Positions 1 to 6,688 of a DNA stretch of 64,000 nt are shown piece by piece. The notes beneath the pieces are model-generated. The model was given only the letters and a program-made list of their open reading frames with translations, did not search any database and was not told where the DNA came from. Source of the DNA: an uncultured Eubacteriales bacterium (GTDB taxonomy: Bacteria; Bacillota; Clostridia; Peptostreptococcales; Anaerovoracaceae); NCBI GenBank assembly GCA_902775345.1, contig CACYLW010000009.1, positions 1 through 64,000 of the forward strand, given 5' to 3'. The position numbers and the translations under genes are program-made. Every line of letters starts with the position of its first letter. The stretch's first letter is position 1.

Positions 1-105
1 CATCATTGAACTATATGACACCAGCAGCCTATTACAACGCCTGGACAGGTCAAACAGATAATTCAATGATTTAGACTCTACAAAAAGGGGTGCACCCCAC
101 ATTAA
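1..105 (+). mobile_element. 3' end of an IS3-type insertion sequence (cut by the window edge)
   Basis: In the frame from base 3 to the TAG at 72-74 the DNA encodes a short peptide containing SLNYMTPAAYYNAW. This resembles the extreme C terminus of IS3-family transposases, which commonly end in a SLNYxTPxxYY pattern. Right after the stop come a run of A and the 12-base palindrome GGGGTGCACCCC at about 88-99, plausible as part of the right terminal repeat. The rest of the element lies left of the window. The exact IS boundary and any target duplication cannot be seen. Confidence 0.5.
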
Positions 106-537
106 TGGTTTGGATGCTTGTTTTTACCAATATTTCTTCGATTTCTGTTGGTGAAATCAGGAAATAAGTTTTATAGATATGATCAAAGGGATAATGAATT
201 GTAATAATTGGTTCTTAGACAGTGATTTTCAGAGGTAAGGACCAAATAATTCATGCTTTTGAGCCGGTTTTGATATTCAAAGGACCAATATACGAAGTGA
301 ATAAAAATACTGATCCTGATCGGAATGTTAAAATCGGCAGGAAACATCATATGCATAAGACACCATCCGCAAGTTATACTTTTTAGGATTGATGATTGAG
401 AACACACTCATCATCTGTTAATTATTTGTGTGATATCATTAACACAGCGAAATTGCATCAGCTTGCCGCATGTGGAAAATTCTGAAGCAGAGTTATGAAA
501 CATAAACCTGAAGCTGAACCCGAATGCATATCCGTAA
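106..537. other. Gene-poor AT-rich stretch between the IS end and the first gene
   Basis: No convincing gene is present. One frame stays open from 219 to a TAG at 384-386 (55 codons) and reads like protein, for example VLIFKGPIYEVNKNTDPDRN, but it has no start codon or ribosome binding site at its left end. It may be the decayed remnant of a gene interrupted by the insertion sequence. Nothing else was recognised here. Confidence 0.4.
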
Positions 538-575
538 GATTAAGATGAAGATCAACGATTAAGATGAAGATTAAC
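538..575 (+). repeat. 19-bp tandem duplication over a gene start
   Basis: Bases 538-556 and 557-575 are the same 19-mer, GATTAAGATGAAGATCAAC, with one C/T difference in the second copy. The second copy carries the start codon of the next gene (564). The first copy carries a matching ATG at 545 that reads MKIND and then stops. Confidence 0.9.
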
Positions 576-1241
576 GATCTGTATATACGAACCATAGATG
601 ATCTGGAAAATGCGGTGACGGAGCTTGGCATCCTGCCGTTTTTCATGAATTCCATACGCGGGTTTTCGATCGACGAACATGTCGATCCGGGGATCTGGTT
701 CACGGGCGAGGATGGCCCGTGGGAATGGAAGGGACCTGTCATCAATGAGCTGGGATGTGCCTATGGCAAGTTCTTTGAGAAGAAAGCGGCGTATATCAGC
801 CCGGAGTGGTTCCTGCATTTTGCGAACTACCGGCGCGACGGATACGATTTTGACGCGAGATTTGAGGACGGTCTTGTCTATCACGGCGACAAAGTGATGT
901 ATGACCTGATCGACAGCCATGCGCCGGTCCTGTCCAAGCGCCTTAAGCAGATCGGAAACTACCGCAAGGGCGGCAACAAGGGATTTGATACCATCATCAA
1001 CCGGCTGCAGGCGCAGAGTTATGTAATAATAAGCGACTTCAGATACATGATCGACAAGGACGGAAGGGAGTACGGGTGGGGCGTGGCTGAATACTCCACA
1101 CCGGAGCACTTCATGGGCGAGAGCTTCAGAGCGAACGTCTACAGCTGTACCCCAAAGGAATCCTTTGAAATGCTGTTTGAGCATCTGCGGGAAATCCTGC
1201 CGGGTGCGGACGAAGCCGGCATAAAAAGATTCCTTAAATAA
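564..1241 (+). CDS. AlkZ-related protein
   Basis: A 225-residue soluble protein resembling the small clostridial family annotated as AlkZ-related, distant from the DNA glycosylase AlkZ/YcaQ. Family-like blocks are GPWEWKGPVI near residue 52, FANYRRDGYDFDARF near 90 and NYRKGGNKGFDT near 132. It is much shorter than a true AlkZ (about 400 residues), and I see no clear catalytic QxQ motif, so glycosylase activity is not established. The ribosome binding site is weak, and the start lies inside a 19-bp tandem duplication. It is probably a single-gene unit, because the next gene has its own promoter. Confidence 0.65.
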   Translation: MKINDLYIRTIDDLENAVTELGILPFFMNSIRGFSIDEHVDPGIWFTGEDGPWEWKGPVINELGCAYGKFFEKKAAYISPEWFLHFANYRRDGYDFDARFEDGLVYHGDKVMYDLIDSHAPVLSKRLKQIGNYRKGGNKGFDTIINRLQAQSYVIISDFRYMIDKDGREYGWGVAEYSTPEHFMGESFRANVYSCTPKESFEMLFEHLREILPGADEAGIKRFLK

Positions 1242-1252
1242 GTAAAAACGGC

Positions 1253-1305
1253 TCAAGTTTAACTTGAATTTTTGAATTGAATGTTCAATTGATGCTCGCT
1301 ACAAT
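1253..1305 (+). promoter_or_regulatory. Promoter with two inverted repeats upstream of the XRE-HD gene
   Basis: A -35 box TTGAAT (1277-1282), a 17-base spacer and a -10 box TACAAT (1300-1305) form a good sigma-A-like promoter. The inverted repeat AATTGAA-TG-TTCAATT (1275-1290) overlaps the -35 box. A second perfect repeat, TCAAGTT-T-AACTTGA (1253-1267), lies just upstream and may also end the previous transcript. The downstream product has an XRE DNA-binding domain, so autoregulation at these sites is a reasonable inference. Confidence 0.6.
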
Positions 1306-1372
1306 ATTTACGGAAAGTCTTCTATCATAAGTGTGTAAGGATCGTGCTTATGAAAGAAAAGGAGCATTATCA

Positions 1373-2188
1373 ATGAGTATAGGATCAAATATCAGAGAAC
1401 TTAGAGAAGCAAAGGGTCTGACACAGGAAAAACTGGCGGAAAAGCTGGGTGTCACTTTCCAGGCGGTTTCGTCCTGGGAGCGTGATGAGTACCTGCCGGA
1501 AACAGCAAATCTGCTTAGTCTGGCAGATAAACTCAAAGTGCCTGTCACAGCGATCGTAGAAGAAAAAAAGAAGACTTTCAGGACCAAAGATGCGATATAC
1601 GACTGGGAGCATATGAAGACTTACGTGAAAACGACAGCATCAGCTTTCGGCATGCATGATACATACAAAGCCGTCGATTACGCAGTTGCTGCGCACGAAG
1701 GGCAGAAGCGTAAGAAGTCTGTAATACCGTACATTTATCATCCTCTCAACATGGCCTGCCACGCACTCGCGATGGGGATCAAAGAGGATGAGATCGTCGC
1801 GGCGATCATGCTCCATGACGTAGTAGAGGACTGCGGAAAGACCATCGATGAACTGCCGGTAAATGACGAGGCCAAAGAACTCGTAAGACTAATGACAAAG
1901 GACAAGAGCAAGGGCAGTCATGACCCGGAGATGCTCGACAAATATTATGCCGGTCTCGCGTCAAACCCGAAAGCCGCGCTCATCAAGTGCATAGACAGGT
2001 GCAACAACATCACAACGATGTCGTGGGGCCTGTCCGAGGAATCCATATACCGCAATATAGAGGAGACAGAGAAATACTATCCGGCGCTGATAAAGGCAAT
2101 AAAAGACACGCCGGAGTACAACAACGCGTACTGGCTGCTGAAATACCAGATCGAGAGCATGCTCGACATCTACAAAAGGCTGCTGTAA
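1373..2188 (+). CDS. XRE regulator fused to an RSH-type HD alarmone hydrolase domain
   Basis: A 271-residue protein. Residues 1-62 are a Cro/C1-type helix-turn-helix (LTQEKLAEKLGVTFQAVSSW). Residues about 90-235 match the hydrolase half of RelA/SpoT proteins: AHEGQKRK, PYIYHP (near 119), LHDVVED (near 147) and CIDRCNN (near 206), which supply the HD metal-site residues. No (p)ppGpp synthetase domain is present. The likely activity is (p)ppGpp or related 3'-pyrophosphate hydrolysis, coupled to DNA binding. The ATG at 1373 is chosen because AAAAGGAG precedes it at good distance. An upstream in-frame extension to 1331 lacks such a site. The next gene follows after 28 bases. Confidence 0.8.
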   Translation: MSIGSNIRELREAKGLTQEKLAEKLGVTFQAVSSWERDEYLPETANLLSLADKLKVPVTAIVEEKKKTFRTKDAIYDWEHMKTYVKTTASAFGMHDTYKAVDYAVAAHEGQKRKKSVIPYIYHPLNMACHALAMGIKEDEIVAAIMLHDVVEDCGKTIDELPVNDEAKELVRLMTKDKSKGSHDPEMLDKYYAGLASNPKAALIKCIDRCNNITTMSWGLSEESIYRNIEETEKYYPALIKAIKDTPEYNNAYWLLKYQIESMLDIYKRLL

Positions 2189-2216
2189 TGCAAAACGGGG
2201 AAAATGGAGGCGAATC

Positions 2217-2714
2217 ATGAGCAGGATAGTTAACGAAGCAAAGGTAAAGAATCCGCTTATAGTAGGAATACGCGAGCAGCTGGAGCACCGCGCGCTGTGG
2301 ATGTACCTTCTGTGCGATGAGGCAGAAAAGCATGGTCTCAAGGCTGAGGACTTTGCTCCGGATGCGATCAAAAGATGCGGGCTGTATCAGGGGAAGAATC
2401 TGGTTGAGAAAGGCAAAAAAGGCCAGTCACTGAAGGGCCTGAAGAAAGCCCTGTTCGGGTTCTTCGCGCAGAAAGTGTTTGAGATGGATATTCTCCGCTG
2501 TGATGATGATCATCTGGATATAGACTTCCACTACTGCCCGCTCGTAAAAGCCTGGCAGAAGCAGGGATGCAGCGATGAGCAGATCGCAATGATGTGCGAT
2601 CACGCCATGTGCGGAGACAGAGGGATAGGCGAGTGCTTCGGCGTGGAGCTGGATCTCCCGGGAACGATAGCGAAGGGTGATCCGACATGCCAGCTGAGGT
2701 ACGTAAGAAGATAA
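2217..2714 (+). CDS. L-2-amino-thiazoline-4-carboxylic acid hydrolase family protein
   Basis: A 165-residue cytosolic protein of the ATC hydrolase family, named for an enzyme that opens 2-amino-thiazoline-4-carboxylate on the way to cysteine. Family-like segments are FHYCPLVKAWQKQGCSDEQI (residues about 103-122), MCDHAMCGDRGIGE, and the C-terminal LDLPGTIAKGDPTCQLR. Cysteine and histidine residues in these blocks are probable active-site residues. The true substrate in this lineage is unknown. It is preceded by GGAGG and followed closely by a Nudix gene, so the genes from 1373 to 3656 probably form one operon. Confidence 0.75.
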   Translation: MSRIVNEAKVKNPLIVGIREQLEHRALWMYLLCDEAEKHGLKAEDFAPDAIKRCGLYQGKNLVEKGKKGQSLKGLKKALFGFFAQKVFEMDILRCDDDHLDIDFHYCPLVKAWQKQGCSDEQIAMMCDHAMCGDRGIGECFGVELDLPGTIAKGDPTCQLRYVRR

Positions 2715-2727
2715 AGGATGAGGAACA

Positions 2728-3249
2728 ATGGCTGAGATCATAGATCTTTATACGGTTGACCGTGTACCAACGGGAAAGACCGTAAAACGCGGTGACCCGC
2801 TTGAAGAAGACACCTACAGGCTGGTGGTACACGTGTGCGTCTTCAACAGCAAGGGCGAAATGCTGATACAGAGAAGAGCTGACGACATAGTCCGCTGGCC
2901 TTCGTATTGGGATATAAGTGTCGGCGGCGGCGCGAGTGCAGGAGATACCAGCCGCATGGCGGCAGAACGCGAGACAGCAGAAGAGATCGGACTCAGCATC
3001 GACTTCAGTGACAGAAGACCTGTCATCACAGTAAACTTCTCGGACGGATTCGATGATTTCTACACAATAGAAAAAGACGTATCGCTCGAGGAACTGCATC
3101 TTCAGAAAGAGGAAGTGGCCGACGCAAGATGGGCGACTAAGAAGGAGATCGAGGACATGATCGATGACGGCAGCTTCATCCCTTATCAGAAAGATCTGAT
3201 CGGCTATCTCTTTTTCGCGCGGGAAGGAAAGGGAACGTGGAATCTATGA
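2728..3249 (+). CDS. Nudix hydrolase (isopentenyl-diphosphate-isomerase-like subgroup)
   Basis: A 173-residue Nudix protein. The Nudix box lies at about residues 65-88 (GGASAGDTSRMAAERETAEE). The first acidic position of the box is Asp instead of the usual Glu, and REx2EE is intact. Flanking text such as LVVHVCVFNSKGEMLIQRRA and WPSYWDISVGG resembles the clostridial group annotated as Nudix or IPP-isomerase-like. The substrate is unknown. The next gene begins inside its last codons, suggesting translational coupling. Confidence 0.85.
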   Translation: MAEIIDLYTVDRVPTGKTVKRGDPLEEDTYRLVVHVCVFNSKGEMLIQRRADDIVRWPSYWDISVGGGASAGDTSRMAAERETAEEIGLSIDFSDRRPVITVNFSDGFDDFYTIEKDVSLEELHLQKEEVADARWATKKEIEDMIDDGSFIPYQKDLIGYLFFAREGKGTWNL

Positions 3250-3656
3250 GTATGTGGAAGTGTCCGAAGTGCGGCCGCAGTTTTGCCAGAGAAGGTCAGT
3301 CCCATTACTGCGGCAAGATCGAGACCGTCGATCAGTACATAAACGAGCAGGAAGAAACGGCAAAGCCGTATCTGAACGAAGTCAGGCAGATAATACGCGA
3401 GGCTGTTCCTGAAGCAAAGGAAAAGATCTCATGGAGCATGCCAACCTACTGGAAGGGAGTCAATATAATCCATTTTGCAGCGTCGAAAAAGCATCTCGGG
3501 CTGTATCCAGGAGGAGAAGCAACGACCGTGTTTGCAGACAAGCTCAGCGGCTTTGATGTGAGCAAAGGGACGATCCGGCTGCCGTATAACAAACCGCTGC
3601 CGAAGGAACTGATAGCCGAGATCGCAGTCTGGTGCTATAACCAGTATGCAAAGTAA
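3237..3656 (+). CDS. DUF1801-type protein with N-terminal zinc ribbon
   Basis: A 139-residue protein. A short zinc-ribbon-like head (CPKCGRSF...HYC, residues about 9-27) is followed by a DUF1801/YdhG-like domain: PYLNEVRQIIREAVPEAKEK, ISWSMPTYW, LGLYPGGEATTVF. Members of this fold include frataxin-like and iron-handling proteins, but the role here is unknown. The GTG at 3237 follows GGAAAGGG closely. The ATG at 3246 is the alternative. It overlaps the Nudix gene by 13 bases and is the last gene before a strong terminator. Confidence 0.8.
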   Translation: MESMSMWKCPKCGRSFAREGQSHYCGKIETVDQYINEQEETAKPYLNEVRQIIREAVPEAKEKISWSMPTYWKGVNIIHFAASKKHLGLYPGGEATTVFADKLSGFDVSKGTIRLPYNKPLPKELIAEIAVWCYNQYAK

Positions 3657-3678
3657 AATACATGCAAGGAACCTGCAA

Positions 3679-3705
3679 GCGACATCCGGAAGGATGTCGC
3701 TTTTT
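3679..3705 (+). terminator. Rho-independent terminator
   Basis: A perfect 9-bp stem GCGACATCC/GGATGTCGC with a GGAA loop is followed by TTTTT. It closes the operon ending at 3656. Confidence 0.92.
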
Positions 3706-3823
3706 CAGTGCCGAAAATTCGCAAAAATTACAGCGCCTATTATAAGAAACATTGTTACTGCGACGAGGTGCTGTGCAGAAAAGAGGTGTAATTACAAGCA
3801 GTTAAAGTGTTTCAAATATGGCA

Positions 3824-3854
3824 TTGACCTCGTCGTTACAACGAGATGTATAGT
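3824..3854 (+). promoter_or_regulatory. MerR-type promoter with 19-bp spacer and dyad operator
   Basis: TTGACC (3824-3829) and TATAGT (3849-3854) are separated by 19 bases. The spacer region holds a 17-bp dyad, CTCGTCGTTACAACGAG (3829-3845), with one mismatched pair. Over-long spacers with a central dyad are the hallmark of promoters untwisted by MerR activators. It sits directly before a MerR gene, pointing to autoregulation. The predicted leader would be only about a dozen bases. Confidence 0.75.
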
Positions 3855-3872
3855 TGGAAAGAGAGGTGCGCA

Positions 3873-4280
3873 ATGTCACTGAATACGATCCGGGAAGTCA
3901 CTGAAATCACAGGAATTACAGTGAATGCATTAAGGTACTACGACAGGAAAGGATTGCTGCATCCGACAGTACGTAATCCTGAGGGCAGGAAAGAATGGCT
4001 GTATGATGAAGCGGCTGTGAGAAGGGCTAAGAGAATAGTACTGCTGAGGAATATAGGAATACCTGTAGAAAGCATAGTGCAGGTGATGGAGAAGGCGGAC
4101 AAAATGGATGAGGCTATACTTAGGACCCGTCTCGAAGAACTGCGTGAGGAACGGAATCTGTTAGATGAACAGATTTCGGCTGCAAGCATGCTGCTGATGC
4201 TTGACGAAATAGCTTCGGATGCTGAAGTAAAGAACGATCTGGTGGACAGGATGTTTGAAAAAATATGCCGTGATGACTGA
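3873..4280 (+). CDS. MerR family transcriptional regulator
   Basis: A 135-residue DNA-binding regulator. The N-terminal winged helix-turn-helix contains VNALRYYDRKGLLHP (residues about 12-26). A long helix at about 75-115 (ILRTRLEELREERNLLDEQI) is the usual MerR dimerisation coiled coil. The short C terminus has no clear cysteine cluster for metal sensing, so the effector is unknown. The ATG at 3873 follows GAGAGGTG. An in-frame ATG at 3846 lies within the promoter and is rejected. A likely target, besides its own promoter, is the lipoprotein gene 42 bases downstream. Confidence 0.85.
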   Translation: MSLNTIREVTEITGITVNALRYYDRKGLLHPTVRNPEGRKEWLYDEAAVRRAKRIVLLRNIGIPVESIVQVMEKADKMDEAILRTRLEELREERNLLDEQISAASMLLMLDEIASDAEVKNDLVDRMFEKICRDD

Positions 4281-4321
4281 AGTAAGAATCAGGAGAGTAA
4301 AAAACAGGAGGTATAAAGACA

Positions 4322-4780
4322 ATGAAGAAAATCATAACAATTGCAGTTATTCTGATACTTGTGCTGGCTTGGGGCGGATGCACAAAAGATAAGGCAGCAC
4401 CTGCCGAAAATACAACCACAACAGAGGACAGCATCGATACTTCCGAAGAAAATGCAGAAACATCCGAGGCAGCAGATTCAAGTGATGACTCAGACGATGC
4501 TGACTCCGATTCAGGGATCATTTCCCCGGAGTTTAAACAGACTATGGACGACTATGAAGCCTGGTTCGATCACTACTGTGACGTAATGAAGAGATATCAG
4601 GAAGATTCATCTGATCTGGAACTCTTAAGTGAGATGACAGAGCTTATATCAGAAGAAGCAACAATGTTTGATGAAATGGAAAACATGGATCAGGATGAAA
4701 TGAATACGGCAGAGCTTGCGTACTATTTAGAAGTAACAGCCAGAATAGAGAAAAAGCTCCTCGAAGTAGCTGACTATTAA
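4322..4780 (+). CDS. Small acidic lipoprotein (DUF6591-like)
   Basis: A 152-residue predicted lipoprotein. The signal peptide ends in LAWGGC, placing the lipidated Cys near residue 20. Residues 21-65 form an acidic Ser/Thr/Asp/Glu-rich linker, and the folded part begins at PEFKQTMDDYEAWFDHYCD (about 70). This pattern resembles DUF6591 lipoproteins; the assignment is from memory. AGGAGG precedes the ATG. The function is unknown. It is probably anchored on the outer face of the membrane and co-transcribed with the MerR gene. Confidence 0.75.
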   Translation: MKKIITIAVILILVLAWGGCTKDKAAPAENTTTTEDSIDTSEENAETSEAADSSDDSDDADSDSGIISPEFKQTMDDYEAWFDHYCDVMKRYQEDSSDLELLSEMTELISEEATMFDEMENMDQDEMNTAELAYYLEVTARIEKKLLEVADY

Positions 4781-4799
4781 ATCACATATGGAAATATGA

Positions 4800-4848
4800 A
4801 AAAGTCCTATGGCAAACGTGAGATAATTGCGAATGATATGGGACTTTT
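4800..4848 (+). terminator. Probable terminator hairpin with long loop
   Basis: AAAAGTCC (4800-4807) can pair with GGACTTTT (4841-4848). An inner GCAA/TTGC pairing can extend the stem. The loop is long and the T tract short, so this is a moderate call. Confidence 0.5.
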
Positions 4849-4908
4849 CATGTTTAATCAGATACAATAATATAAACATAATTTTTTTGATAAACAACGA
4901 GGTTAAAT

Positions 4909-5376
4909 ATGCATATGAGACGAACTAAGTACATCATAATATGCGTAGTGCTTTTGTTGATCCTGTTATTAGCAACAGGCTGTGGAAGCGAGGTGTCTCT
5001 TGGCGCAAGCATGTCTGGCTTAAACGAGACTGAGGAGACAACTGACATTTCTGATGAGGATGTTGAATCAGAAGATATAGAGGAAGAAGAATATGACTAT
5101 GAATTCGCTGATGAAGAGGCTGAACAAACAGAGCAAATCGAAGAGAATCAAGCGGATGACAGCGGAGATGTTCATGTTGTTTTAAATACAAATCCGGACA
5201 GAAAAAGGATTCACATACCTGGCACAAGCTGCGCAGGTCAGATAAAGGAAGAGAATTATCTGGATTGGACAGGGACTGAAGAAGAACTTGTAAAATATGC
5301 TGAGGAGAATGGCTATGTTGCTTGTGGAAGATGTCATCCGGATACCAAATTGGGAATCGAATTGCCAAAACCATGA
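4909..5376 (+). CDS. Lipoprotein with C-terminal Ada-like cysteine domain
   Basis: A 155-residue predicted lipoprotein. A strongly hydrophobic signal peptide ends in LLLATGC (Cys near residue 25). A very acidic linker occupies about 35-90. The C terminus (about 93-150) has VLNTNPDRKRIHIPGTSCAG, then GYVACGRCHPD. This matches the small H-C...C-x2-C domain found at the end of some DNA-entry or ComEC-like proteins and related to the Ada zinc-binding fold. It may bind zinc or contact DNA at the cell surface; the role is inferred. A 38-codon reading frame overlaps its stop codon. Confidence 0.75.
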   Translation: MHMRRTKYIIICVVLLLILLLATGCGSEVSLGASMSGLNETEETTDISDEDVESEDIEEEEYDYEFADEEAEQTEQIEENQADDSGDVHVVLNTNPDRKRIHIPGTSCAGQIKEENYLDWTGTEEELVKYAEENGYVACGRCHPDTKLGIELPKP

Positions 5377-5489
5377 ACACCTACTGCGAGTTCCACTTAT
5401 GCTCGATGGACAATATAACAAAAGATGAATACTTGATTATTGCACTTAGCGATTTGAAAGAAGCTGCAAACAATACTAAAACTCTTTAA
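5373..5489 (+). CDS. Possible 38-residue small protein overlapping the lipoprotein stop
   Basis: The ATG at 5373 overlaps the preceding TGA as ATGA, the usual arrangement for translational coupling. It encodes 38 residues beginning MNTYCEFHLCSMDNITKDEY and ending in NNTKTL. No family was recognised. No independent ribosome binding site is visible beyond the overlap. It may be real or chance. Confidence 0.35.
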   Translation: MNTYCEFHLCSMDNITKDEYLIIALSDLKEAANNTKTL

Positions 5490-5533
5490 AGGAGATTATC
5501 AAAGGCAATTATTGGGAAATATGAAATAATCGA

Positions 5534-5556
5534 AAAGCGCCTTCCGGCGTTTTTTT
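5534..5556 (+). terminator. Rho-independent terminator
   Basis: A short GC stem (GCGCC/GGCG around the loop TTCC) is followed by seven T. It ends the lipoprotein transcript. Confidence 0.85.
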
Positions 5557-5570
5557 AGTGGGCGTTTTTC

Positions 5571-5590
5571 TGTACACATGCATGTGTACA
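5571..5590. promoter_or_regulatory. Perfect 20-bp palindrome, candidate operator
   Basis: TGTACACATGCATGTGTACA is a perfect 20-base palindrome about 80 bases upstream of the start at 5669. It is not followed by a T tract, so it is more likely a protein-binding site than a terminator. The half-site GTACACAT recurs at 9411-9418. Confidence 0.55.
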
Positions 5591-5668
5591 CTGTAGTTGT
5601 CAGAAGCAAAAGTATAGCTCTGAGATCAGAAACTTAGTCGCAAATATAAAAGAAAGGCGGTAACGGAA

Positions 5669-5863
5669 ATGGATACAACTAAGATCGATTACATTATGAA
5701 CATATTCAGGACTTTATCAACCGAACTGCCGGAGCAGATGCTGTACAGGGAAGACGGGGACAGCTTTGAACTGAAAACACTTGACAGTACCGGAAACTGC
5801 CTGCCACTGGAGATGCAGAATAATGGCTGGAATCTGGTCAGCAGCCAGGTGGCCGGAGCCTAA
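5669..5863 (+). CDS. Small hypothetical protein
   Basis: A 64-residue protein preceded by AAAGGCGG at good distance. It is moderately acidic with no membrane segment or signal peptide, and contains LSTELPEQMLYREDGDSFEL and a C-terminal NNGWNLVSSQVAGA. No family was recognised. Its own ribosome binding site and position after a clear terminator and palindrome favour a real gene. Confidence 0.5.
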   Translation: MDTTKIDYIMNIFRTLSTELPEQMLYREDGDSFELKTLDSTGNCLPLEMQNNGWNLVSSQVAGA

Positions 5864-5919
5864 GACCAATACCGATATATATATATAAACACACTTAGAC
5901 AGAAAGGGAGAGCATAATC

Positions 5920-6213
5920 ATGAAAAAGATGCATTTCACTATCACCGGAACCTGCTTCTATCACGGCAAGGATTTCTTTGAAAAGGGAATGACCGTTAAG
6001 CTCGTAAAAGATCCGGACAACGAATACGACAAAGAAGCTATCAGAGTCGAACTTGAGGGTCTTGGTCTTGTTGGTTATGTGGCGAACAGTCCGCGCACAG
6101 TCGTAGGAGAGAGCTTCAGCGCCGGCAGGCTTTACGACAAGATCGAAGACACCGCAGAGGGTACTGTGCTCTTCAATGTTGAAGACGGCGTGCTCTGCTG
6201 CATTGAAAGATAA
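5920..6213 (+). CDS. HIRAN-like domain protein
   Basis: A 97-residue protein consisting essentially of one HIRAN-like domain: FTITGTCFYHGKDFFEKGM, VKDPDNEYDKEAIRVELEG, LGLVGYVANSP. HIRAN modules bind single-stranded 3' ends or stalled-fork DNA when attached to helicases such as HLTF. Stand-alone bacterial versions are of unknown role. AGAAAGGGAGAGC precedes the ATG. A strong repeat-type hairpin terminator follows at 6240. Confidence 0.75.
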   Translation: MKKMHFTITGTCFYHGKDFFEKGMTVKLVKDPDNEYDKEAIRVELEGLGLVGYVANSPRTVVGESFSAGRLYDKIEDTAEGTVLFNVEDGVLCCIER

Positions 6214-6239
6214 TAAAACAGTCAACTCCTCTATGGTCT

Positions 6240-6286
6240 GGAGCCCGGCATCATAATTATTCAGAAGTCCTCGCCGGGCTCCTGTT
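6240..6286 (+). terminator. Hairpin terminator, copy A of a dispersed repeat
   Basis: Perfect 10-bp stem GGAGCCCGGC (6240-6249) and GCCGGGCTCC (6273-6282), followed by TGTTT. The loop ends in GAAGTCCTC. A nearly identical hairpin with the same loop end lies at 10292-10333, and a diverged copy at 8409-8455. Confidence 0.8.
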
Positions 6287-6359
6287 TAGCTGTGTGCAAA
6301 GGCGTTCAAACATATGGCTTGCAGAAGAGTATAATTAAGGCAGGCGGAGGTGCCGCAAC

Positions 6360-6656
6360 ATGAAATTTATTCTTGAAATAATACTGGTGGTTCTGGGACT
6401 CTCGATCGGCGTGCTGTTTCTTCCGGCGATCATCGGAGTCTTTATCGGACTCGTCGAATTCGACAAAGGAAACCCGTTCGGAGGAATCATCGCAATTGTT
6501 ATAGGGCTCGTCGTCCAGGGGCTTGTGCTTATTTATTTCTTTTCAGGCGCAGGAGGCGGGACCGGCTCTTCCTACAACGATGATGATGAGTGTCCTTATT
6601 GCGGAAGCGGAGATACAGACGGCAATCATTGTTATACATGTGATGATGATTTCTAG
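6360..6656 (+). CDS. Membrane protein with C-terminal zinc ribbon
   Basis: A 98-residue protein. Two hydrophobic segments (residues about 3-28 and 40-62) are followed by a Gly-rich linker and a CPYCGSGDTDGNHCYTC zinc ribbon at about 79-95, probably cytoplasmic. A TATAAT lies at 6330-6335 upstream. No function was recognised. It ends just before the EcsC-like gene, so the two may be co-transcribed. Confidence 0.65.
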   Translation: MKFILEIILVVLGLSIGVLFLPAIIGVFIGLVEFDKGNPFGGIIAIVIGLVVQGLVLIYFFSGAGGGTGSSYNDDDECPYCGSGDTDGNHCYTCDDDF

Positions 6657-6688
6657 TGTATAATGGGTCTATCTCGCAGGAGGAAATC

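Noticed and set aside
552-1256. 234-codon reading frame on the minus strand
   Set aside because: It is the antisense shadow of the AlkZ-related gene, with no ribosome binding site and no recognisable family.
2368-3099. 243-codon minus-strand frame
   Set aside because: It runs antisense across the ATC hydrolase and Nudix genes and reads as low-quality protein; the + strand genes are clear.
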